From a virus, in IMG/VR virus record IMGVR_UViG_3300031578_000049, positions 1-51,828 of that record: a stretch of DNA of 51,828 nt, one strand, 5' to 3'. The position numbers were made by a program, and so were the translations under genes. The number at the start of each line of letters is the position of its first letter. Positions within the stretch are counted from its first letter, which is position 1. This document shows, in pieces, positions 26,001 to 33,266 of this stretch. The notes beneath the pieces are model-generated. The model saw nothing but the letters and a program-made list of their open reading frames with translations, was not told where the DNA came from and made no database searches.

Positions 26001-26415
26001 CAAATCTGAGTCGGGTAGAACTCGTAGGCAGATTGGAGATGTGCTCAACATAGATGATCCTCTTACTGCTGCCAAAGATATGATGGCGAGAGGTCCTATC
26101 ATGTGGGCTCTTCGGACTCTCGGATGGGGTGGCCGTAGCGCTAAGGGACTGACTGAGAAAGAGTCAGATGAGATTGTTCAAATTCTGATGACGAGAGATG
26201 TCAAGGAACTCGAGAAGTATGGGCCCAAGCTTGAATACGGTCGTGACTACGCCAAGACTCGCCAGAGGAGACGCGGCAGAGCGGCAATGGTAGGTGCTGG
26301 AGTTGGAGCAGCATTGGCTGGTGCTTCTCGAGTAGGTGCTGAAGAAGAAGACGACACTATCACCGATGAACAGATTGAGGAGATTAGACAACTTCTCGGA
26401 GCAGGAGCAGAGTAA
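23074..26415 (+). CDS. Large internal virion protein
   Basis: 1113 aa from the ATG at 23074; the longer in-frame start lies inside the previous gene. Residues 1-390 are helical (with ILAEKYDPRAKWLAAAAAFG and PTKTGQFGETIGNVAGALGP, a conserved phage phrase). Gly-Gly motifs punctuate the chain: YQEGGEAEE at the start, AEGGRVQYAGGGGVKKG near 395, FAGGGRVGYQEGGEAED near 566. Residues 740-1020 form a helical module with TRASPLYKQAY, SLEFLDQLKRGWD, GTYQKARAQY and RRRLQLLF, widely found in phage ejection proteins. The C-terminus has a Gly/Ala-rich hydrophobic segment (AAMVGAGVGAALAGASRVGA). No lysozyme motif seen. Confidence 0.65.
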   Translation: MKQRYQEGGEAEEQQPDPMGGLASIFAVMNQGTPEAQRYAREILDQYQSYDFTSEEELLEKFRETAEESRAALSQARERILAEKYDPRAKWLAAAAAFGAPTKTGQFGETIGNVAGALGPEVEKENLFRRKQDQDALALQQQMTEVDQNTLMNEFKLQEMRRKQQTDLAGRALTQLGKPTPGAPTSVTNLPSIKKLDQVMATEYQKWASGGQQDVQFQMANLDLAISELENPDLNISGPWMGLMPKMARDVFFPESANVQETIETVAQRSLKAILGGQFGQREGEMLLERTFNPRLKEKTNRDRAFRLLQNIKLGAAEKQRAMEWFQDHATMAGYDGKTSWTLDDFIPDEPVLRKIRMPDKNVVLFPRDWNQKEMMEYYQETGGGFDPEEEAKAEGGRVQYAGGGGVKKGLEEALAQLKAQAGESNPSELSEMEEFYRTNPVGGNKPLGGQYLEAASGSGKNFEAGLAEARGEPVLKIDPRKPKTGGIQKKILIDAEEYSGKNFTDMEVVRDPRNRSMYAVRTVDTKGEEWTFLYDMDAQDPMDAIEEVEFTSWPPTSGDAKPMGNFAGGGRVGYQEGGEAEDIIDFGEADAEEFSEVEEESFFSGTPVDVGVTGAGALAGAGIGLGTEAAGTKLYEMYNELERPPRSEQLIGTSMEAGGVEPDEMIAEVKRGRRMGVPERAIDKSGPITRELGARAIMGSGDIGALALEELETRHEGSKQRVGRQVEKGLKTPEFYATEGKMTERLYTRASPLYKQAYKENPSVQMPPFYADLVQGKYGVEAVEYALDFMELAGKPIGRENAVGIVQRPSLEFLDQLKRGWDQMIRKEEAMGHTPLGKLMRDQRKKLVSWLDDPENVTGTYQKARAQYKGDLEVLEALDTGRTQFHRMPPEEAREMMQTMSRSEVDAMKTGVAQHLYDVIYGPTSDISTARRVIGSPDMRRRLQLLFNKPSEYRIFEAAMERELDLYEKGKKLISKSESGRTRRQIGDVLNIDDPLTAAKDMMARGPIMWALRTLGWGGRSAKGLTEKESDEIVQILMTRDVKELEKYGPKLEYGRDYAKTRQRRRGRAAMVGAGVGAALAGASRVGAEEEDDTITDEQIEEIRQLLGAGAE

Positions 26416-29400
26416 TGGCCGGTGGAGGCGCACTTAAAAAACTTCTGAAGCGACAGAAGCTGATGATTGACGGTAAGATCATTCAGCCTGGCGACAAAGT
26501 TACTACTGGAAAAGGCGAAGAATATCTCTTCGATTCTATCTCTCGCTACAACGAGACTGAGCATGGTGGAAACTCAAGTGGTAAGATCATATTGCGAGAT
26601 CCTACTGTGCCAGAGGGAGAGCCATTTAGTACGGTGCAGTACTATCCGAGCGTGGTTGGTGGAAAATTAGTAGATCCTACAACAACTCTCAAACGTGTCA
26701 AGAGGCGTGGCGGTAGGATCCGCAAGGCGAAAGGCGGCAAAATCTCGAGACGCGATCTCTTAAAAGGATTAGGCGCAGGCGCGTTGGCGGCAGGAGCAGG
26801 AGCAGCTGGTCTAGGGAAGGCAGCCGTTAAGCAGGGACTTCCCGAGGTTCCTATTGCCGCAGTCAAAAAGGCTTTGCATCGTAGACCGACCATATCTAAG
26901 AGCTGGTTTCCGAAAGAGGATTGGGATGTTGTCAATAGGTATATCAAGAAGTACATTAATGATCTCACGGATGATCTAGCCAGTAGAAATCCTGACATTG
27001 ATGAATTTCCGATGGTTTTGGATGATGAGCTTCAAACATTACAGAGAATTCAAAACCTCGATTATTCAAAGTCTATGGATCCTTTTGATGAGAGATATTT
27101 TAGAAATTTCCTCGAGGACGTCACTGGCTCAATTGAAGATGATATTGGTCGCATTGATGCCTATCAGAATATCGGAGACCAAAGATATACTGACTATCAT
27201 CAGATTGAGGATATGCTTGGTGAGATAGATGAATTTGATATGCGTCGTAATATATGGGATGAGGATGCTCATACTGTTCCGACTAATCGAGCCGAATTTG
27301 CGGAACTGGTGGGTTCTAAAGTTGAGAAGGCAGGAGGGGGTCTGATTCGGAAAGGCTTGAAACAATATCAGAAAGGACCCGGCTTACATGAAGCTGCGAT
27401 GGAAGCGGCTAAAGCAGGAGACGCGGATAAGGCGTTGGAGTATCTGAAGCAGCTTCAAGATATTCTCCAGCTGAGTGACGAAGATTTTAGCAAGATGCTT
27501 GGCGCCCAATTTGATCGTGGTCCCCAATCAAGCAAGTATGTTCCTGAAGTTGACCCAGACCTAGACGCGCCAATTGGAGGCTACAAAGCTGACCAACGTG
27601 ACCCAGATTCAAGAATGAGAAAGGCTGGTGGTGGACCGATTGACAAGAGCATCAGAGGAGCGTTAGTTCAAGCTCAAGAGGCCTTCGCTAAACGCCAGGG
27701 GAAAGTCAAGAGCCCAGACATTGAGATTCCTGAAGGATTTGATAGCTTCTACACTAAGCAATATTCTGATCGCGTTGACATCATCGGCGTTACTAAGGAT
27801 GGCAAAGAGCAGATCGTTGATAACATTGGCCCTGGCTTTGGAGATCTTGATTCAATGGTTCTGGCTAAAGAATTGGCCAGCATCTACAACACTGGAGGTT
27901 TCTCCAATGCCTATGTTTCTCGTCCGAAGTTACAGGATCTATTTCCTCCTGAACCTCCTCCTCCTCCTAAGGCAAGTGTCACGCAGATTCGTGGAGGACA
28001 GCGAGCACCAGAAGGCAATCGTCTGCGTAGCTTCCAAGAACACCTGCAGAATCTGACGAAAACAGGCAATGTAGGAGTGGACGAACTTCAAGATTTGTCA
28101 GATGTCGCTCGAGAGGCTCTTTCTCCTGAAGATTTCGAGATTTTCTTGGAGCAGCTTGACGGAGACGGACTGATCCCTCCTAGCCAAGGAACACGTCAAG
28201 TTCCATATGAGCCCGATGTAACAGTGCAGATGGGTAGTACTGCAACTGAGCTAAAAAAGATTCTAGCTGAGATGGGTCTTAGCCCGGAGGATTTGCAAGA
28301 TCCTGCTACGGCTTTCCGTCGTCTTGCGGAAATGTCGGACGAGATGGCAACTAGACCGGCTTCATACAAAAGACCGCTGACCTATGAAGAGCATCTGATG
28401 GAGACGCCTCCCGCTCGCATGACGTTGGATGAATTAGAAGATGCCTTCGATCACGACTTTATGACTGAAGATGATTACATGTTCTTCCAAGAGAGCTTTG
28501 TGGATCTCGAAGATGACATGATGGATCTTCTAAAGGACTATCATCCAAGCGGGTTTGAAGATATCAATGACATCGAGATCTTCCCTAATCCCAAGAAGGA
28601 GAATGAATTCTTTGCGAAAGTTCGCTATCTCGGAGATGACGATCTGTACTACTTCAAGATTTTTGAAGATGAAGTAATGGATCTCAATGGTCCAGATGAC
28701 ATTCCTCCTCGATTTGCGGAAGGTGGTGAAGTTAAGAAAGAAGATAGCACCGCGATGGACTATCTGAGATCTGTTGGTCAATCTCTTTTCGGTGCCGTTC
28801 CTTTTGGAGGCGAAGAACTGCCATTGATTGGCGCAGATGTTGGCGAGCAGATCTACAAGAAAGCTGCTTATCCTCTGGCTGGTCTCGCTTCTCAGTGGTA
28901 TGGCGTCAATCCTACTAACGATGAATTTGAATATGCTGGCCCTGGCTCAGATATGATCTATGGACGAGGCAGACCTTCTTATCCGATGGAAGAGCTGCAG
29001 ATGATTGATCCTGAGGAATATCGTCGCCAATACGAAGCCTGGAGGGATTGGAAAGGCGAGACAGGTCCTATTCCTGGAATCATTGACGAGACCGCTCTTC
29101 TGCCGGCAATGCCTCAGATGATCGAGATGATGACGGACATGGACGAGATTAGCACCAATCCTGACTATGAGCCGTTCATTGGCGCTCCTGAGCTCTCTTT
29201 AGAGGCGTCAGATCGTGCAGCTGAGAACTGGGAACGCTCGCTTGCGAAGTTCGGTCTGCCAGAACCTGAGGGCTTCGTAGAGAATGCTTTGATCTCTGGC
29301 GGGATGATGGTTGGACAGATTCCTGTTCCTACTGCATGGCTCGGTCGACTTCGGGCTCTATTTCCAGGTGCGAAGAGTACTGTGGAAATGGTTAAGAATG

Positions 29401-30980
29401 CTGGCAAGTTTGGATGGCTGAAAGCTGCTGCTGGATCTGCGCCTGAGTTTCTCTTTCCAACGATTGATCCCAGCACTGCCAATTATGTTACGGCTTCTTT
29501 GTTCGGTGGCGGTCTGATGACCATGCTCGGTGGCGTTGGAGAAGAAGTACCTGAGGACATTCCACCTGACATCGCCTCTCTGATCCAACGTCATAATCAA
29601 GGCGACAAAGAAGCGACAAAGTTGTTGCAGGAGATTCTCAACAACCATGAGAAACAGCAGAGCCGAGAAGATACCGTTCAACGCTCTCTCGAACAGATGG
29701 GAAAGAGCGGAGCGTTTGCTGGAGGAGGTGCAGTTAAGAAAGCGATTTCCAAGAAGTGGAGAATCTGGGATCCAAAAGAGAAAGTTTGGGTGAGCCAACC
29801 TTATAGCGACAAGAATCGGGCTCGTCATAGGATGGACAAACTCGACAACGACTATGGCGCCTATCGCTACCAGGTAAAGGAAGTTGAAGGAGATGAGGTT
29901 CCTAAATTAGCGGGAGGGGGAAAGATTCGAGGTGGGGCTCATGATAAGATAGTTAATTTTAAGCGACAACAATTGCTTAAGAAGAAGGGACTCACCGAAG
30001 AAGATGCCGAAGGACTGCGAGACTCGATGGTACAACATCAGATTGACTTTCTTCACTCCCTGAAAGAACAAGGAAAAGAGATTGATGAAGCCGATTTGAA
30101 ATGGCTAATCGAGATGGGAGTCGATCCTAAGGATGTGGGATTGGCCAAAGGTGGGAGGATCTCTCGATCTGAATTATTGAAGATGGCTAAAGGTGGCAAG
30201 ATTTCTCGTCGTGAACTTCTCAAGGGATTAGGTGCTGGAGCAATTGCTGCTGGTGCAGGCGCGGCAGGATTAGGTAAGACCGCAGTTAAGAAAGGAGTTC
30301 TCGAGGCTGAAGTTCCCGTTGCGGTCATTAAGAAGGCTATTGGTAATCCTCGAGATTTGGCTATGCGAGTTAGTAAGGCCGACTTCTCTCCTGTGGAATG
30401 GAAGCGACTTAAAGGCTACATTGATGAATGGATAGGTGACTGGGAACACGATCTTAGCTTAGAAGAAGGAAGCGCTCATCCAGACTCTCCTCAGAACGTG
30501 AAAGAATTAAGAGCAGCAGTTGATCGTCTGAAGTCTATCGAAGATTTGGCTGATGATGTTGACTTTAACCGAGATCAGAAAGCAGCGGTGATGGATCTAC
30601 TGGAAGAGATTGAGGATACCTCGGCACCTTATTCAGGAGAAGGCAACCCGGATTGGATTGAGCTGGAAGACGACTTTGATTTTGCGAGTCGTTTAAGTGC
30701 TGAGTTCCATACTCCTCAATCCTTCAAGAGAGAAGCCTGGAAGAATGCTTTGAACGAAGTTCCCAATCCAAGTCCTAAGGTTCGAGGAATCTTCGAGCAG
30801 TATGTCAATGACGCTCGAGTCTTCGAAGATCGAATGGAGTATGGAATAGAAGATCTAGCTTTTGCTGAGGGAGCTATGCCCGGAGAAGCCGCTCTCTTCG
30901 AGAAACTCAGCACGGAAGAGGCCAAGCAATTACAGCGAATGATTCACGCCAGTCCTGATGGTACATTCACACACTTTTAG
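26415..30980 (+). CDS. Giant modular virion protein with two Tat-like segments
   Basis: 1521 aa, start overlapping the preceding stop (TAATG) with GGAGCAGGAG upstream. The chain looks like a string of helical modules separated by Gly-Gly motifs at about residues 105, 306, 404, 767, 1101, 1165 and 1246-1262 (for example KAGGGLIRK, FAEGGEVKKE, FAGGGAVKKA). Two copies of a twin-arginine-like hydrophobic segment occur: SRRDLLKGLGAGALAAGAGA at 111 and SRRELLKGLGAGAIAAGAGA at 1264. No enzyme motif was recognised. Its place at the end of the internal-protein block suggests an ejected protein. Whether it is processed into pieces is not known. Confidence 0.6.
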   Translation: MAGGGALKKLLKRQKLMIDGKIIQPGDKVTTGKGEEYLFDSISRYNETEHGGNSSGKIILRDPTVPEGEPFSTVQYYPSVVGGKLVDPTTTLKRVKRRGGRIRKAKGGKISRRDLLKGLGAGALAAGAGAAGLGKAAVKQGLPEVPIAAVKKALHRRPTISKSWFPKEDWDVVNRYIKKYINDLTDDLASRNPDIDEFPMVLDDELQTLQRIQNLDYSKSMDPFDERYFRNFLEDVTGSIEDDIGRIDAYQNIGDQRYTDYHQIEDMLGEIDEFDMRRNIWDEDAHTVPTNRAEFAELVGSKVEKAGGGLIRKGLKQYQKGPGLHEAAMEAAKAGDADKALEYLKQLQDILQLSDEDFSKMLGAQFDRGPQSSKYVPEVDPDLDAPIGGYKADQRDPDSRMRKAGGGPIDKSIRGALVQAQEAFAKRQGKVKSPDIEIPEGFDSFYTKQYSDRVDIIGVTKDGKEQIVDNIGPGFGDLDSMVLAKELASIYNTGGFSNAYVSRPKLQDLFPPEPPPPPKASVTQIRGGQRAPEGNRLRSFQEHLQNLTKTGNVGVDELQDLSDVAREALSPEDFEIFLEQLDGDGLIPPSQGTRQVPYEPDVTVQMGSTATELKKILAEMGLSPEDLQDPATAFRRLAEMSDEMATRPASYKRPLTYEEHLMETPPARMTLDELEDAFDHDFMTEDDYMFFQESFVDLEDDMMDLLKDYHPSGFEDINDIEIFPNPKKENEFFAKVRYLGDDDLYYFKIFEDEVMDLNGPDDIPPRFAEGGEVKKEDSTAMDYLRSVGQSLFGAVPFGGEELPLIGADVGEQIYKKAAYPLAGLASQWYGVNPTNDEFEYAGPGSDMIYGRGRPSYPMEELQMIDPEEYRRQYEAWRDWKGETGPIPGIIDETALLPAMPQMIEMMTDMDEISTNPDYEPFIGAPELSLEASDRAAENWERSLAKFGLPEPEGFVENALISGGMMVGQIPVPTAWLGRLRALFPGAKSTVEMVKNAGKFGWLKAAAGSAPEFLFPTIDPSTANYVTASLFGGGLMTMLGGVGEEVPEDIPPDIASLIQRHNQGDKEATKLLQEILNNHEKQQSREDTVQRSLEQMGKSGAFAGGGAVKKAISKKWRIWDPKEKVWVSQPYSDKNRARHRMDKLDNDYGAYRYQVKEVEGDEVPKLAGGGKIRGGAHDKIVNFKRQQLLKKKGLTEEDAEGLRDSMVQHQIDFLHSLKEQGKEIDEADLKWLIEMGVDPKDVGLAKGGRISRSELLKMAKGGKISRRELLKGLGAGAIAAGAGAAGLGKTAVKKGVLEAEVPVAVIKKAIGNPRDLAMRVSKADFSPVEWKRLKGYIDEWIGDWEHDLSLEEGSAHPDSPQNVKELRAAVDRLKSIEDLADDVDFNRDQKAAVMDLLEEIEDTSAPYSGEGNPDWIELEDDFDFASRLSAEFHTPQSFKREAWKNALNEVPNPSPKVRGIFEQYVNDARVFEDRMEYGIEDLAFAEGAMPGEAALFEKLSTEEAKQLQRMIHASPDGTFTHF
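26727..26873 (+). repeat. Tat-like module, copy 1 (residues 105-153)
   Basis: Encodes KGGKI, then S-R-R-D-L-L-K, a Gly/Ala hydrophobic stretch ending AGLGK, then AAVKQ and a VPIAAVKKA block. It matches the module at 30186-30338 nearly residue for residue over the first 30 positions and the VP-[IV]-A-V-x-KKA end. The DNA uses different synonymous codons in the two copies, so the duplication is old or under protein-level selection. Confidence 0.8.
30186..30338 (+). repeat. Tat-like module, copy 2 (residues 1258-1308)
   Basis: Second copy of the module at 26727-26873: KGGKI, S-R-R-E-L-L-K, Gly/Ala stretch, AGLGK, TAVKK, then VPVAVIKKA. It is preceded by a shorter related piece, KGGRISRSELLKM, about twelve residues earlier, as if part of the unit had been triplicated. 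Confidence 0.8.
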
Positions 30981-30991
30981 AGAGAAAGATA

Positions 30992-31900
30992 ATGCCGAGT
31001 AAAACACAGAAGCAAGCGAGGTTCATGGCGGCTGCTGCTCACAATCCGAAGTTCGCTAAGAAAGTCGGCATTAAGCAGGGCGTGGCTAAAGAATTCAACA
31101 GAGCAGACACAGGAACTAAGAGGTTATCAAAGGCAATGAAGAACCGTAAAAAGTATGCACAGGGTGGGCTGGCAACAATGCTCAAAAACAAATGGGCTCC
31201 TCAGATGGCAGTCGGTGGACAAGTTCCTCCGCGTAGAATGGTGCCGCCATCAATGCCTCCTCAAGGTGGACAGCCAGTTGGCATGATGGATCCACGCCAG
31301 AGAATCCCTGGTGGTCAACCGCCTCAGGGTGGAGGACTCGCTCAGATGATTCAAAGGGCGCGTAGTCAGCAGCAGTCAGGAGGCGCCAGACCGGGTATGC
31401 CGCCACAAGGCCCGGCAGGCGGTATGCGGGGCTTTATGGACCAGTTACGGCAACGCGGGGCAGCTGGCGGCTTCCCAGGCCCTACTGCAGGCCCTCAGCA
31501 GCCCCAAGGCGCGCTTTCCCGGATTGCTGGTAGGTTACCCGCTACCGGAGGGCAAAACGGGCTTCTCAGGAGCGCTCAGGGCGCCTACCGGAACCCCGGA
31601 AACCGGATGATGGGAGGTGCTCCCCGTGCCCAGTTCGCGGCAGGAGGCAGAGTGAGAAGAGCGATCAAGGCTTTGAATGGTGCTCGATCAATGCTCACAG
31701 ATAGTGACCCTGACTTCGATCACATCGCAGATCTCTTGGCTAAGGAAGTTCCTGAAGCTAGTCACATTGCAGAGAAGATCAAGAAGACTGCTAACGCTGA
31801 GCCGAAGACGAGTGATCCCGATGAGTTCCGAGATGCCTGGCTATCAATCAACAAACAGCTGAAGGAATTGAAGGCGAAGTTGAAAGAGGCTAAGGAGTAA
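30992..31900 (+). CDS. Basic virion-region protein with Pro/Gly-rich linker
   Basis: 302 aa. The N-terminus (PSKTQKQARFMAAAAHNPKF, then AKKVGIKQGVAKEFNRADTG) is a short basic module I recognise from many phage proteins of unknown role. It is followed by Gly-Gly motifs (YAQGGLA, MAVGGQV), a long Pro/Gln/Gly/Met-rich disordered linker (about residues 70-205), another motif (FAAGGRVRRAIKA) and a helical C-terminus. The linker DNA (31380-31640) is visibly more GC-rich than its neighbours. This is the last rightward gene; its stop overlaps the end of the convergent gene by 11 bases. Confidence 0.6.
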   Translation: MPSKTQKQARFMAAAAHNPKFAKKVGIKQGVAKEFNRADTGTKRLSKAMKNRKKYAQGGLATMLKNKWAPQMAVGGQVPPRRMVPPSMPPQGGQPVGMMDPRQRIPGGQPPQGGGLAQMIQRARSQQQSGGARPGMPPQGPAGGMRGFMDQLRQRGAAGGFPGPTAGPQQPQGALSRIAGRLPATGGQNGLLRSAQGAYRNPGNRMMGGAPRAQFAAGGRVRRAIKALNGARSMLTDSDPDFDHIADLLAKEVPEASHIAEKIKKTANAEPKTSDPDEFRDAWLSINKQLKELKAKLKEAKE

Positions 31901-32429
31901 GTTTCTTTAGTAGCTTTCGGATCTTCGGTTCATCTTCATAGGGTGCGTGCATTCCCTGAGACCTGAGATATTTGCGGATCTTTGAAGGAGAGATCCCGGC
32001 TTCAATCGCGATGATCGCAATGCAGTTGGCTTTGACCTTCTGGGCAACTCGTTTGGATTTGGCGACGGGCTCAGAAGGCATTCCCTCATCTTCGATCTTC
32101 TGGTCACCAAAGTCTTCGGGGTTGTTCGGCCAATCCTTTATGAGTTGGAGAGCTTCATCGCTAATGGGTTTCTCTTGCATGATTCGCTCGATGTGAGTGA
32201 TGAATCGAGAGACCGGATATTCTTCTGTGGTTTTTCCGAAGGTAACGAGAGGTGACTCGTCGTGAATCCGTAAGTCTAAGCGAACGGGAAAGACTCCCTC
32301 CTGTTCATTGACGATTCCTATAGCATAGGTCTTCCCCCTGAAACAGAGAGCTGGCTTATTGCCTGAGGCAATTTGTCGTCCCTCATGCACACTGATGTCA
32401 GTTGGTATATATCGGACTGAAGCTTCCAC
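31890..32429 (-). CDS. Hypothetical protein with C-terminal ARxxLR-like helical domain
   Basis: 179 aa from a GTG at 32429 preceded by GGGAGAGAAAC. An in-frame ATG 11 codons upstream (32462) has no ribosome binding site and follows a TATAAT directly. The N-terminal part is a beta-rich fold (KPALCFRGKTYAIGIV). The C-terminal 45 residues (IAIIAIEAGISPSKIRKYLR, then PKIRKLLKKL) look like the domain of the H1-like proteins at 32916 and 47956, though more weakly. It is the last gene of the leftward replication block; function unknown. Confidence 0.55.
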   Translation of the reverse strand: MEASVRYIPTDISVHEGRQIASGNKPALCFRGKTYAIGIVNEQEGVFPVRLDLRIHDESPLVTFGKTTEEYPVSRFITHIERIMQEKPISDEALQLIKDWPNNPEDFGDQKIEDEGMPSEPVAKSKRVAQKVKANCIAIIAIEAGISPSKIRKYLRSQGMHAPYEDEPKIRKLLKKLTP

Positions 32430-32481
32430 GTTTCTCTCCCAGGTTTTTTGAGTTATACCCATATTATAATAGATGTAAATC

Positions 32482-32916
32482 TTAGTCGAGCGGCTTTCTT
32501 CTCCTGAGAATTCGAGCGAGAATTTCGGCAGCCATCTCGGGTTCGTTCTTGATTACTACGTCATAAGCCATCTCCATCAACTGCTTATGAGTAGCGCCGT
32601 TGATATCTCCTGCGAACTTACCGGGAATGATGTAGATATGAGGAGTGACTTCTGCGATGATCCAGACAGTGCCACCGCTGCGAATGTTCTCACGAATCCA
32701 TTTGATCTGTGAGCGGCGCATGCCTTTCTTGTCTTTGAATGGATATTGAGAATTGGGGTTCTCAGAAAATTTCAGTTCGAGTGTTGGAGAACAACCAGGA
32801 GCGATCTGGCAGTGCACATCAGGGAATCCCGGTGAGGTTGGAGATTCGATTCTCGAGTAGTGAGCAAGAGGGAGGGCTACATCACGTAGCCACTCCCAGA
32901 GGTTTGCCTCGCTCAC
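32482..32916 (-). CDS. PD-(D/E)XK nuclease, VRR-NUC/Holliday-resolvase type
   Basis: 144 aa from a GTG that overlaps the previous TAG by one base. The core SPGFPDVHCQ (Asp33) followed by TLELKF (Glu47-Lys49) is the PD...ExK catalytic pattern, with an N-terminal helix containing RIES and a later RSQIKWIRENIRSGGTVWII helix-strand typical of VRR-NUC and small resolvases. It probably trims or resolves recombination and replication intermediates, which suits the neighbouring recombination genes. Structure-specific versus general nuclease activity cannot be told. Confidence 0.72.
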   Translation of the reverse strand: MSEANLWEWLRDVALPLAHYSRIESPTSPGFPDVHCQIAPGCSPTLELKFSENPNSQYPFKDKKGMRRSQIKWIRENIRSGGTVWIIAEVTPHIYIIPGKFAGDINGATHKQLMEMAYDVVIKNEPEMAAEILARILRRRKPLD

Positions 32917-33266
32917 TACAGACCCAAAGCTTTTCGCACCGCCTTCAGATCTTTAGAGCCATCCTTCCAGCTCCAGCGACTACCCTCGGCACGTTCAATG
33001 CCTGCGGCTCGAAGCTTTTGTCGTGCCTTCTGGCCAGTGATCTTCGCTTCTGCTGCGAGAGTCGCCAGAGTTACACCACCGTCTTCCGATTTCTTACTGA
33101 CTTTCTTGGAAGTCTTCTTCACTACTTTCTTCGAGACTTTTTTCTTGCTTGCCTTACCTTTTTTCTTCGTGGCCACTTTCTTCTCCTTCGTTGTGGTTGT
33201 ATGCTCGGGAAGAGGCTTTGCCATCTCCTCTTTTATTGCGTCTGCTGCTTTTTTAATGTCTTTCAT
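32916..33266 (-). CDS. Histone-H1-like lysine-rich protein with ARxxLR domain (paralogue A)
   Basis: 116 aa from the ATG at 33266, supported by GGAGGAAG seven bases upstream; a longer in-frame start is not. Residues about 25-60 are Lys/Thr/Ser/Val repeats of the KKxxKK type, like bacterial H1-type DNA-binding tails. The C-terminal domain reads LATLAAEAKITGQKARQKLR, then RWSWKDGSKDLKAVRKAL. The same domain follows a similar tail in the gene at 47956. This suggests a small nucleic-acid-binding protein with a folded head and a basic tail. Start overlaps the upstream helicase gene by 14 bases. Confidence 0.68.
   Translation of the reverse strand: MKDIKKAADAIKEEMAKPLPEHTTTTKEKKVATKKKGKASKKKVSKKVVKKTSKKVSKKSEDGGVTLATLAAEAKITGQKARQKLRAAGIERAEGSRWSWKDGSKDLKAVRKALGL

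Noticed and set aside
26727-26819. A true Tat export signal
   Set aside because: The segment is internal, far from the N-terminus, so normal Tat targeting of the whole protein is unlikely. I kept it only as a Tat-like segment.
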